A DNA stretch of 64,000 bases from Amphritea atlantica. Lineage in GTDB: Bacteria; Pseudomonadota; Gammaproteobacteria; Pseudomonadales; Balneatricaceae. Position 1 is the first letter of the stretch; each line of letters opens with the position of its first letter. Both the position numbers and the translations under genes were made by a program. The notes under the pieces were generated by a model. The model had not been told where the DNA came from and ran no database searches. It saw only the letters and a list, made by a program, of their open reading frames with translations. The stretch is from positions 124,001-188,000 of the forward strand of contig NZ_JAHKQE010000020.1 of the NCBI RefSeq assembly GCF_018860855.1. Reading direction: 5' to 3'. Shown here in pieces: positions 54,476 to 63,102 of this stretch.

Positions 54476-56110
54476 TTAATGGTCCACGGGAACAGGTCCA
54501 GCAGCAACGGGGACAGGCCCAGCATCTTCCAATAAAGCAGTCCCCACCACAGTAATATTCTGATCCGCAGCGCTTGTGCCTGAAGCGCCATAACTGGTCA
54601 CGGCCCCCTCCGCCTGAGAACCCACAAGGTCAAAGGTTAGCTGACCACTCATATTGGTATCGATACCATCCTCGGTACACTGACCACCGCTACAGCTACC
54701 TGCTAAGGTCAATTGACCTCCTTGAAGCACCGCATCTAAATCGGTCTTTACACCGGCCTCTTCCGTCAGGTTATAGATACGTATCCCCGCGCCATCATTG
54801 ATTTCAGCATTAATATTCACCTGTTCAATCTGCTGAGCATCCCAATCAACCATCACATAGGTGCCGGAAGCATAGCGTCCCGCCAGCGCGTCGCCGGAAT
54901 CAAATGCAACTAACGAACCGGTAGCCCCTGTATCAATCTGAGGAGCGGTTAAGCTGGTTGATTCACTCGTATGGATATACAGATAGGAACCACTGCGTGC
55001 TTTGACCAGCTCAGCCAGTTCTGCAGGGGTGGTTAAGCTATCACTGTACATAAAGTGAAAGTCACCAACCAAATCTTGCTCTTTACGATTTTCAGACAAA
55101 TGAAAATCTGAATCCCAACGCCCCCAAGTCACATTGGCACCGCCTAACTCCAGTGTTCCATGTTCAGATAGAACATCAAGATCTTCTGTCGTACTCACTA
55201 CACAGGGCGAACAGGCATGATTGGTAATGTTTGGCTGAGCCGCGAAATGTATAATATCGGTTACAATGTCACCACTCTCTGTACTGCTATCGATACGAAT
55301 AGCCGAAGGTTTACGTGAAGTAACATCAGCGATGACCGAACCATTCCCCGCCGACACCCCTTTCGAATCACTATCTCGAGTAAACGCAACAGCCACTAAA
55401 GAGCCTTCCGGTGCACGACCAGTACTACCCACTAAATCATCGGCAAGCTGTTCGATAGTGGCTTCAATCTTCGTACTTCCCGTTGGTGTAGTGTTGTCAT
55501 CTTCCTGAGCACTTTTATGTAACAGGTAATCGCCTGTACGTCCGCTAGCCACACTTTTCTTAATCGAGCCATCTGGCTTAATAGTGGCGCTTTCGCCTGC
55601 ACTCACGAGCGCTTGCCCAACCGCTGTTTCAACCTCAATAGCGCCTTCAATGGTTTCGCAGTAGACCCCTTCTGGCGTATATTGCACGCCATAATGCGTA
55701 CCGCGAATACCGATAGTCGCTACAGTGGTCTCAAGACGGTAGTTCTCCTGCTTCGATTTACCAATCTGACCAGAAATGGTGCGCATTCCACCTTTAAGCA
55801 ACTTAAAGATCGCTTTCCCTTCTTCTGGCTGCTGTTGGTCAAACTGATAGGCAGCGATGTGAAACTCAGAGGACGGTTTCAATGCCAAGCGAGAATGGTC
55901 GCTAAATCGTAACTGCAACCGACCTTGATGCCCAGTCGTGAGCAAGTCATCGGCATAAATCTCAGAGTGCCGCTTCAACACGCGCTCACTGCCATCCGCC
56001 GCCTTAGCGATATTCTCACCAACACTTAAAATAACGCTGCCAACAACCTCTGCGGCACTGGCTAACCCCGAACAGAGAAGCAATACAACGGTAAAAAATA
56101 GAGATCTCAT
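54476..56110 (-). CDS. Secreted FecR-domain protein
   Basis: A 544-residue protein with a signal peptide (LFFTVVLLLCSGLASAAEVV). Residues about 35-175 are a FecR-type domain (KRHSEIYADDLLTTGHQGRL, FKLLKGGMRTISGQIGKS, TVATIGIRGTHYGVQYTPEG). The remaining part is beta-rich, with four Cys in two pairs (NHACSPCVVS and GSCSGGQCTED), and probably binds a surface partner. It is eight bases after the outer-membrane gene, so they form one operon. This FecR plus TPR/barrel pair commonly travels with CHASE2 cyclases. Ends with a Pro/Val repeat (GPVPVAAGPVPV). Confidence 0.85.
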   Translation of the reverse strand: MRSLFFTVVLLLCSGLASAAEVVGSVILSVGENIAKAADGSERVLKRHSEIYADDLLTTGHQGRLQLRFSDHSRLALKPSSEFHIAAYQFDQQQPEEGKAIFKLLKGGMRTISGQIGKSKQENYRLETTVATIGIRGTHYGVQYTPEGVYCETIEGAIEVETAVGQALVSAGESATIKPDGSIKKSVASGRTGDYLLHKSAQEDDNTTPTGSTKIEATIEQLADDLVGSTGRAPEGSLVAVAFTRDSDSKGVSAGNGSVIADVTSRKPSAIRIDSSTESGDIVTDIIHFAAQPNITNHACSPCVVSTTEDLDVLSEHGTLELGGANVTWGRWDSDFHLSENRKEQDLVGDFHFMYSDSLTTPAELAELVKARSGSYLYIHTSESTSLTAPQIDTGATGSLVAFDSGDALAGRYASGTYVMVDWDAQQIEQVNINAEINDGAGIRIYNLTEEAGVKTDLDAVLQGGQLTLAGSCSGGQCTEDGIDTNMSGQLTFDLVGSQAEGAVTSYGASGTSAADQNITVVGTALLEDAGPVPVAAGPVPVDH

Positions 56111-56118
56111 AGCCTACC

Positions 56119-57435
56119 TCACTTGAAGCTATAGCGTAGACCCAGCATAGTCTGCTGACGGTCATACTCATATAGCTCAATATTCGAATTGGCATGACTC
56201 AAACTATAGCCTGCCAATAGGGTCCAGTTGTTTTCAACGGCCCACTCAAGATTAAGATTGAAGAGGGTGTAGTCATCCTGTCGTCGCACCTTATACAACC
56301 AATCCTCTCCTTTATAACGACTCGACTGGTAGGTTAATGCCGGTGTTAATGTCAGGTGATCACTAAGAGTTAACTGTACGCCAAGGTTCGCTCCCCAAAA
56401 GAAACGATCTACTTGTGCATCTGCGAGTATTCCTGCGGTATCGGGCGTCTCCTGACCGACGAAGGTACCGGCAAACCAGAGCGGCTTCCAACGGCTATTA
56501 CCTGATAGTAGATAGTTGCCTCCCAGATAATACTGGGTCCCATCCTTCCAATTTGAGTCAGCATAGTCCAGCGAGCTAACCCCACCGTATAAGCGCCACT
56601 GTGATTGTTTATCGAGTTGATGGGTCCAATGACCATTAACCCCCAGTAAATCACGATAGCCTTCATCATCACGGCTAAAATGCTGCCAATTTACACCGAC
56701 ACGATAGTGATTATTTTGCTGTGCCCAGCGATGCCCCACCGAAGCCGACAGAGTACTGTAATCCTGCTCTGTCTCGTCATCGTACGCACGGAAATTCCCA
56801 CTCAGACTCACATCCAGCATGCGATTAGCAGCATATTGATGCTCAACGGACGTGCCTAGTTTCACTCGATTAAACAGATCGCCCTGCCCTAGAGCATCAT
56901 CACTCAAGGTAACAATGTCAGTCTGGGATTCAGGACCGGAATTGATATTGCTATCATAACCGTGCCACACTTCGACGTACCCCTTCACCTCGGTAATGGG
57001 GTACTGCTGCTGGTCAATCAGATTAAGGTATTTAACAATCCGGATACGTGCATTATCCGGCGGATTACGCAGTAATACCGCCTCAAACAGCTCTTTAGAC
57101 TTATCGAACTGCGCTAGCAGGTAGTATGCTCGGGCGAGTTCGAGTGATACGAGCGGGTTGTCGGGTTCGAGAAAAGCCACACGTTCTAGTGCGAAGATCC
57201 CTTCACTGATATTGCCACTATCGATCGCCGCGACCCCGTATTGAAAATCAAATACCGGATCGCCTTCTAAGTCATCGACATAACTTAGCGCCAGGTCATA
57301 AGCTTCGTTAGAACGTCCTGCTTCCAGTAAAGCTTTAACCTGTTCAGCCCCGCTAGCAGAAGCCACTCTATCTAAGGCATAGCTATGGCTGCAGGACAAA
57401 ATCGTTAACAATGCAATGCCTGTCAGTTTAATCAA
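56119..57435 (-). CDS. Outer-membrane TPR plus beta-barrel protein
   Basis: A 438-residue protein with a signal peptide (LTGIALLTILSCSHSYALDR). Residues about 27-150 form TPR-like repeats (EGIFALERVAFLEPDNPLVS, LELARAYYLLAQFDKSKELF). Residues 155-438 are amphipathic strands with many aromatic ends (RVGVNWQHFSRDDEGYRDL), closing with GLRYSFK as in outer-membrane barrels. This is the surface lipoprotein assembly modifier (DUF560) layout. It is the first gene of a pair with the FecR protein. The barrel may anchor or export a surface component. Confidence 0.82.
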   Translation of the reverse strand: MIKLTGIALLTILSCSHSYALDRVASASGAEQVKALLEAGRSNEAYDLALSYVDDLEGDPVFDFQYGVAAIDSGNISEGIFALERVAFLEPDNPLVSLELARAYYLLAQFDKSKELFEAVLLRNPPDNARIRIVKYLNLIDQQQYPITEVKGYVEVWHGYDSNINSGPESQTDIVTLSDDALGQGDLFNRVKLGTSVEHQYAANRMLDVSLSGNFRAYDDETEQDYSTLSASVGHRWAQQNNHYRVGVNWQHFSRDDEGYRDLLGVNGHWTHQLDKQSQWRLYGGVSSLDYADSNWKDGTQYYLGGNYLLSGNSRWKPLWFAGTFVGQETPDTAGILADAQVDRFFWGANLGVQLTLSDHLTLTPALTYQSSRYKGEDWLYKVRRQDDYTLFNLNLEWAVENNWTLLAGYSLSHANSNIELYEYDRQQTMLGLRYSFK

Positions 57436-57652
57436 AGTAGCCTCTCCAAAATTCGGGCACCATAAACGTTAAACAACGACAATAGTCACTGTATAGCGAT
57501 TAACTATAGAGAAAAAATAAAATAAATTAACCTTGTTTATGTGATTTCTAACTATTTTTCACACAAGCGGGCTTAGGCAGCTAAGCTAAAAGGACTGTCG
57601 TAGGCTAAAGGATGGGCCGATCAAGCCATTCATCAAAACCACGGAGCCAACC

Positions 57653-57865
57653 ATGCAAGCCTCAGCCGATCATCGTTTAAGCCGTATAACAGATAACGGC
57701 GACACACCCTGCATACGCAATTGCTGCCTCAATGAACAGGACATCTGTCTAGGGTGCTATCGAACACTTCAAGAGATTTTAGCTTGGCATAATGCTAGCG
57801 CGACCGAAAAAGAAACTATTTTGGCCCACTGTCAGCATCGACGACAGCAGCGTCTACAGCGTTAA
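57653..57865 (+). CDS. DUF1289 small Cys-rich protein
   Basis: A 70-residue protein matching DUF1289: DTPCIRNCCLNEQDICLGCY with the conserved C-x3-C and C-x2-C spacing, then RTLQEILAWHNASATEKETI. It may bind iron-sulfur or zinc. Its 3' end overlaps that of recQ by 12 bases in convergent orientation. Confidence 0.88.
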   Translation: MQASADHRLSRITDNGDTPCIRNCCLNEQDICLGCYRTLQEILAWHNASATEKETILAHCQHRRQQRLQR

Positions 57866-59794
57866 TTGCTCTACCTTCTGACGAATATCCGCATACCGGA
57901 GCGCTTCGCAACAACCAAAACCACTCAACTGCCGTACTTTATTACGCGCAAACAACGGCACACTGATGCCCGCCAAAAAACGGCACTGAGTATCCAGCGT
58001 AAGATGAGTGGATAGGTGTTGGCGTAATCCTGCTAAGTCACTCATCAGCTGTTGATCGGACGGCCACTGTGGCGATTGCGAATATTCAAGCCTTACCGAT
58101 TGGCCTCGACAAGAGGAACAATGACCGCACTGTTCAGCACTTTGATGATCATCAAAATAAAGCGCCAAACTACGACTCAAACAACGATCCAATTCAAAAA
58201 ACTTCACTAATGCTGAAATTCGGGCGATCTCTTTATGTTCTTTATCAATAAAGTAATCATAGAGTTGCTGACCCAAAGCGGGCTCTGCTAACCGTTGTTC
58301 ATTAACCTGAAAGACCTCGGTCACCTTTTTCGTTTCCAGCTCAAGCACTCCTTGCTCCTGCAGATAATCTAAGGCAGCCACCACCCGTTTGCGATCACAG
58401 TGATAGCCCTGAAATAGAGCCTCAAAGGCCAACGTACCCCACACTCGTTTGAACTGAGTATGGGCAAATACCGCGGTTAAAAATGCTTTTCGTTCACCAT
58501 GAAAACGTTCGAGAATCTGCGCCTGCGGTTGCAACAGTTTATATTTGAAATCAGCAAAGTACGCATAGAGCGGCTGCACCACACCGAGTAATTCCAACTG
58601 CACCAACAGTGTTTTCATGGGTAGCTGACGGATATTACTGGCCGTCGATAGCGCGTTGAGTTGCAGCTCCCACTGTCCGTTTTGAGACTCGCGACGAATA
58701 TTATTGAGGACAAACTCAATCCCCTCTAATTCAGGAGTATCACCATAAACAAAATTCTCTACCGTATTCAGACCGTCCAGATTGGCGAGCGTAATACAGT
58801 TGGATGGCAATCCATCGCGGCCCGCACGGCCGATCTCTTGACTGTAGTTTTCGATCGATTTAGGCAGATCATAATGAATAACAAAACGGATATTACTTTT
58901 ATCGATCCCCATACCAAAGGCAATGGTCGCGACCACCACATCTAGGCTTCCAGCCATAAAGTCCGATTGAATCCGTTGCCGCTTTTGATCTTCAAAACCG
59001 GCATGATACGCCGATGCCCGTACCCCCTGTTGAACCAAAAAGTCAGCCACCTGCTCGGCACTGTGTTGCAAGGTAACGTAGACAATACCCGGCCCCTGCT
59101 GCTGTTTAATGAGTTCAATCAAGCGAGCATTTTTATCCACGCTGGCAACCGATAAAACAGTTAAATCAAGGTTAGGCCGATAAAAGCCGGTCTGAACAAT
59201 ATGATCTTCCGTTATGGCAAACTTATGGGCCATATCCAACTTTACCTGTTGCGTGGCCGTGGCCGTTAACAACAGCACCAGCGGAATATTCAAGGCTTCG
59301 CGGTAAGCCGGTAATTTCAGATAATCGGGCCGAAAGTTATGCCCCCATTCAGAAATACAGTGCGCCTCATCGACCACCAACATCGATACCGGGATCGATT
59401 GGATAAACTGACGGAAACGTTCATTTTTAAATCGCTCCACCGACACCATCAGGATTTTAGTGGTGCCATTGCGCACATCACTCATCACCTGCCGATTCTG
59501 TTCTGGCGTCAGGGTTGAATCAATACTCGCCGCGGGAATCCCTTTTTTGGCAAGAAAAGCTAATTGATCTTTCATCAACGCCAATAATGGCGACACCACT
59601 AAGGTTAAATGAGGCAGACAGGTTGCGGTAAGCTGATAACACAGTGACTTGCCTGAGCCGGTAGGGAAAATAGCCAGCGAAGACTCTCCTTGTAACAGCT
59701 GACGGATCGTCTGTTCCTGTCCGGGTCTGAATTGATCAAAACCAAACCATTGCTGCAAACTTTGCGACAAAGAATCGGGAAGCTGTGCTGACAT
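57854..59794 (-). CDS. recQ: RecQ-like ATP-dependent DNA helicase
   Basis: Superfamily 2 helicase of 646 residues for recombination and fork repair. Seen motifs: Q-motif region FGFDQFRPGQEQTIRQLLQG, Walker A IFPTGSGKSLCYQL, DEAH box VVDEAHCISEWGH, motif III LLTATATQQ, and motif VI YSQEIGRAGRDGLPSNCITL. A RecQ zinc region follows, with FDDHQSAEQCGHCSSC. I see no HRDC domain at the C-terminal end. No neighbouring repair genes. Confidence 0.93.
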   Translation of the reverse strand: MSAQLPDSLSQSLQQWFGFDQFRPGQEQTIRQLLQGESSLAIFPTGSGKSLCYQLTATCLPHLTLVVSPLLALMKDQLAFLAKKGIPAASIDSTLTPEQNRQVMSDVRNGTTKILMVSVERFKNERFRQFIQSIPVSMLVVDEAHCISEWGHNFRPDYLKLPAYREALNIPLVLLLTATATQQVKLDMAHKFAITEDHIVQTGFYRPNLDLTVLSVASVDKNARLIELIKQQQGPGIVYVTLQHSAEQVADFLVQQGVRASAYHAGFEDQKRQRIQSDFMAGSLDVVVATIAFGMGIDKSNIRFVIHYDLPKSIENYSQEIGRAGRDGLPSNCITLANLDGLNTVENFVYGDTPELEGIEFVLNNIRRESQNGQWELQLNALSTASNIRQLPMKTLLVQLELLGVVQPLYAYFADFKYKLLQPQAQILERFHGERKAFLTAVFAHTQFKRVWGTLAFEALFQGYHCDRKRVVAALDYLQEQGVLELETKKVTEVFQVNEQRLAEPALGQQLYDYFIDKEHKEIARISALVKFFELDRCLSRSLALYFDDHQSAEQCGHCSSCRGQSVRLEYSQSPQWPSDQQLMSDLAGLRQHLSTHLTLDTQCRFLAGISVPLFARNKVRQLSGFGCCEALRYADIRQKVEQLTL

Positions 59795-60118
59795 AATCCG
59801 TTCCTGCTTTTACTGACGAAAGAAAAGTCTCAGAGTATACCCTTGATCATCGTAGATCGGTTTCTACAGCCAAACTATTTTCGTGATCACCGCTAGTAGC
59901 AAATGCAACAAACATAAAAAAGGGAGAGCATATAAATATGCCCTCCCAACAAGGTGATCCAGAAGGATCTGTGTTTCAAGACTAGACAGGCTTAGAGGAA
60001 CCTGCCAAATAGAACTGAATCTCCTAGGCTAAAACGTTCAGCCCACAGGTAAAGCAATCAAACGGGCCAGCTCTCCACCCGTTCGACCATACAACTCATC
60101 ACTCGTCCCTGTTAGGGA
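59795..60118. other. Intergenic region between the aminotransferase and recQ genes
   Basis: This 324-base region contains the aminotransferase terminator and the recQ promoter area. No gene seen. Confidence 0.5.
59916..59947 (-). terminator. Terminator of the aminotransferase transcript
   Basis: A 12-bp stem with one mismatch (gggagagcatat / atgccctccc side) is followed on the minus strand by six T. It lies about 170 bases past the aminotransferase stop. Confidence 0.82.
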
Positions 60119-61471
60119 TTAAGCGACAATCATGCCTTCACGGGTAACAAAGTCGAGCGTCTCATCCAACGCTTTACCCAGTTTCTCGACCATCTCATCG
60201 ATCTGCGCTTCATTAACGATTAATGGTGGGCAGAATGCTAGAGAGTTACCGGCAACCGCCCGGGTAATCATGCCGTGGTTCTGACAGGCCTGTACCGCAA
60301 AGTAACCCGCCGCGCCATCATTGAAGGCTGCACCGGTTTTCTTATCGGCCACCATTTCCACGGCACCAACCATACCCGCACCGCGAACTTCACCTACCAG
60401 CGGATGATCTCGGAATTCACCCAGACGTTTCTGCATGTATTCACCGATCGTCGCCGCATGACCAAAGATATTATCTCGCTCATAAATCTCTAGCGTCTTC
60501 AGCGCAACGGCCGAAGCAACCGGATGACCGGAATAAGTAAAGCCATGACCAAAGGCACCCACTGCAGCGCTCGGTTCAATCATCGCCTCATACATATCAC
60601 CGCGAATCGCCGCCGCACTGATCGGCATATAAGCAGACGATAACTGTTTCGCCATCGACATCATGTCAGGTTTTTCGATACCCACGGTGGTACAACCAAA
60701 GTCATTACCCGTACGGCCAAAACCGGTGATGACTTCATCGGCCCAGAACAGGATATCGTACTTATTCAGTACCGCCTGCACTTTCTGATAATAGCCTTTA
60801 GGTGGCACAATCACGCCGCTAGCGCCGGTAATCGGTTCTGCAATAAAGGCCGCAATCGTATTCGCGCCCTCTTTCAGTATCAGCTGTTCTAAGTTGTTAA
60901 CGATACGGTCAACAAACTGCTCTTCAGATTCACCTGGCAGTGCACCACGGTAGTAATGCGGCGCATCCGTCCGCAGAATACCCAGCGCCTCGAACGGCAG
61001 ATCAAAATAGGTATGGTTAGCATGCAAACCGGTCAGGCAAGCAGCCGCCAAGGTCACACCATGGTATGAACGTTCACGGGCAATAATCTTAAATTTTTCA
61101 GGCTTACCAATGGCGTTGTTGTAATACCGCAGCATCTTAATCTGACTATCATTGGCATCACTACCCGAGTTACCAAAGAATACTTTGGCATTCTCAACCG
61201 GCAGCATGGCGGTTAGCTTATCAGCCAGATCCATACCCACCTGATGGGTTTTACCACCAAACATATGGGAAAAAGACAGTTGCCCCATCTGCTCAGCGGC
61301 AGTGTCGATCAGCTCACGATTATTATAGCCAAGCGAGGTACACCACAGGCCAGCAAGACCTTCGAGGTACTGATTACCTTCACTATCATAAACATAAGCA
61401 CCATCTCCCCGCTCCATCGTCAGCGTTTCAGTGGCTTTAAAATTGGTTGTTGGGTAGATCATATTACTCAT
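60119..61471 (-). CDS. Class III (omega) aminotransferase
   Basis: PLP-dependent transaminase of 450 residues in the group acting on amines such as 4-aminobutyrate, beta-alanine, taurine or putrescine with pyruvate. Seen: GLAGLWCTSLGYNNRELID at the N-terminus, FFGNSGSDANDSQIKMLRYY, YHGVTLAAACLTGL, the aspartate in FWADEVITGFGRTG and the PLP lysine in MAKQLSSAYMPISAAAI. It lies 23 bases after a semialdehyde dehydrogenase gene on the same strand, so the pair converts a terminal amine to the acid. Exact substrate not determined. Confidence 0.9.
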   Translation of the reverse strand: MSNMIYPTTNFKATETLTMERGDGAYVYDSEGNQYLEGLAGLWCTSLGYNNRELIDTAAEQMGQLSFSHMFGGKTHQVGMDLADKLTAMLPVENAKVFFGNSGSDANDSQIKMLRYYNNAIGKPEKFKIIARERSYHGVTLAAACLTGLHANHTYFDLPFEALGILRTDAPHYYRGALPGESEEQFVDRIVNNLEQLILKEGANTIAAFIAEPITGASGVIVPPKGYYQKVQAVLNKYDILFWADEVITGFGRTGNDFGCTTVGIEKPDMMSMAKQLSSAYMPISAAAIRGDMYEAMIEPSAAVGAFGHGFTYSGHPVASAVALKTLEIYERDNIFGHAATIGEYMQKRLGEFRDHPLVGEVRGAGMVGAVEMVADKKTGAAFNDGAAGYFAVQACQNHGMITRAVAGNSLAFCPPLIVNEAQIDEMVEKLGKALDETLDFVTREGMIVA

Positions 61472-61494
61472 AACGCGTCTCCACTATGCGCAGC

Positions 61495-62958
61495 TTATCG
61501 CTGTAATGCGCCAAAACAGATGTACTTAGTTTCCAGATAATCATCCAGACCATATTTAGAACCTTCACGGCCCTGACCAGACTCTTTAACACCACCGAAG
61601 GGAATGACTTCCGAACTGATCGCCGTTTCATTCACACCGACCATGCCGTAATCCACCGCTTCAGATACTCGCCAGCTACGCCCCATACTCTCGGTATAGA
61701 CGTAAGCCGCTAAACCAAATTCCGTATCATTAGCCATCCGTATCGCATCCGCTTCAGTACTAAACTTAAAGACCGGCGCAACAGGGCCAAAGATCTCTTC
61801 GCGGAACACCCGCATATCCTCAGTCACATTGGTCAAGACGGTCGGCTGATAGAAACATGCGCCCTGTTCACCCGGCTGACCACCAATAACGACCGTCGCC
61901 CCCTCTTCAACGGCGTTTTGCACTTTAGAATGGATCTCTTTAGCCGCTTTCTCAGTAATCACCGGGCCGTGTGTTGTCGCAGCCTCAAAACCATTACCAA
62001 TACGGAACTCACTGACGGCCGCACTGAATTTTTCCACGAAAGCATCATAGATACCTTCTTGCACTAACAGACGATTGGCACAGATACAGGTCTGGCCTGA
62101 GTTACGATATTTCGCTGTCAGGGCACCGGCAATCGCTAGATCGAGATCGGCATCATCAAAAATAATAACCGGCGCATTACCGCCCAGTTCCATCGAGGTA
62201 CGCTTAACCGTATCGGCACACTGTTTCATCAGCAGCTTACCCACCGGTGTAGAGCCCGTGAACGTCACTTTCTTAACCGTGGGGTTAGAGGTCATCTCAC
62301 CGCCAATCGCCGGTGCATCCATGCCGGGTAACACACTAAACAGTCCTGCTGGCAATCCAGCGCGGTTTGCTAGTTCCACCAGCGCCAGCGCCGATAGCGG
62401 TGTTTCCGCTGCAGGTTTCAATACGATAGCGCAACCAACCGCTAGGGCGGGTCCTGCTTTACGGGTAATCATGGCATTCGGGAAATTCCATGGCGTAATG
62501 GCTGCCACCACACCGACCGGTTGTTTTACCACCACACCGCGACGATCCGACGGCGTAGGAATAATATCGCCATAAACCCGCTTGCCCTCTTCGGCAAACC
62601 ATTTAACGAAAGACGCACCATAGGCCACTTCACCACGGGATTCCGCCAGTGTTTTACCCTGCTCTGCAGTCATAATAACGGCCAGGTCTTCGGTATTATC
62701 AACAATCAGCTGATGCCACTTTTCCAACACATCACTGCGGCTCTTTGCCGGCAGCGCTTTCCATTCGATCATAGCGCGATCAGCTGCCGCGATAGCGCGA
62801 CGGGTTTCATCGGCGCCCACGCTGGCAACATCAGCCAAATGCTGACCGGTAGCCGGATCTGTTACTGCAAATGTTTCACCCTTGTCACCATCAACCCACG
62901 CACCATCAATAAAGGCCTGAGTTTTGAGTAACGATGAATCTTTAAGTTGTATTGTCAT
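61495..62958 (-). CDS. gabD: NAD(P)-dependent succinate-semialdehyde dehydrogenase family protein
   Basis: Aldehyde dehydrogenase of 487 residues close to GabD: ITPWNFPNAMITRKAGPALA, TFTGSTPVGKLLMKQCADTV, the Glu in SMELGGNAPVIIFDDAD, catalytic Cys in RNSGQTCICANRLLVQ, and EIFGPVAPVFKF. It oxidises succinate semialdehyde or glutarate semialdehyde. First gene of the pair with the aminotransferase and divergent from a LysR regulator. Together they suggest use of 4-aminobutyrate or a similar omega-amino acid. Confidence 0.9.
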   Translation of the reverse strand: MTIQLKDSSLLKTQAFIDGAWVDGDKGETFAVTDPATGQHLADVASVGADETRRAIAAADRAMIEWKALPAKSRSDVLEKWHQLIVDNTEDLAVIMTAEQGKTLAESRGEVAYGASFVKWFAEEGKRVYGDIIPTPSDRRGVVVKQPVGVVAAITPWNFPNAMITRKAGPALAVGCAIVLKPAAETPLSALALVELANRAGLPAGLFSVLPGMDAPAIGGEMTSNPTVKKVTFTGSTPVGKLLMKQCADTVKRTSMELGGNAPVIIFDDADLDLAIAGALTAKYRNSGQTCICANRLLVQEGIYDAFVEKFSAAVSEFRIGNGFEAATTHGPVITEKAAKEIHSKVQNAVEEGATVVIGGQPGEQGACFYQPTVLTNVTEDMRVFREEIFGPVAPVFKFSTEADAIRMANDTEFGLAAYVYTESMGRSWRVSEAVDYGMVGVNETAISSEVIPFGGVKESGQGREGSKYGLDDYLETKYICFGALQR

Positions 62959-63051
62959 GCTTTCTCTCCGGCAGGCAGTAGCTCAGCCAACTGCGTTATA
63001 GCTATATTTATAGATCGACAAGACTATTGCTTATATAATTACTTATAAATA

Positions 63052-63077
63052 TTTACATTTGCATATACAAATGTAAA
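63052..63077. promoter_or_regulatory. Perfect palindromic operator between gabD and lysR
   Basis: TTTACATTTG (63052-63061) and CAAATGTAAA (63068-63077) are perfect 10-base arms around CATATA. It lies in the divergent promoter region, 25 bases before the LysR ATG, where a LysR-type regulator would bind to control both genes. Confidence 0.75.
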
Positions 63078-63102
63078 AAACATCACGATCAAAGGTCTTC
63101 AT

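Noticed and set aside
62075-62931. Plus-strand frames of 136 and 166 codons opposite gabD
   Set aside because: They are antisense to a certain aldehyde dehydrogenase and lack ribosome sites.
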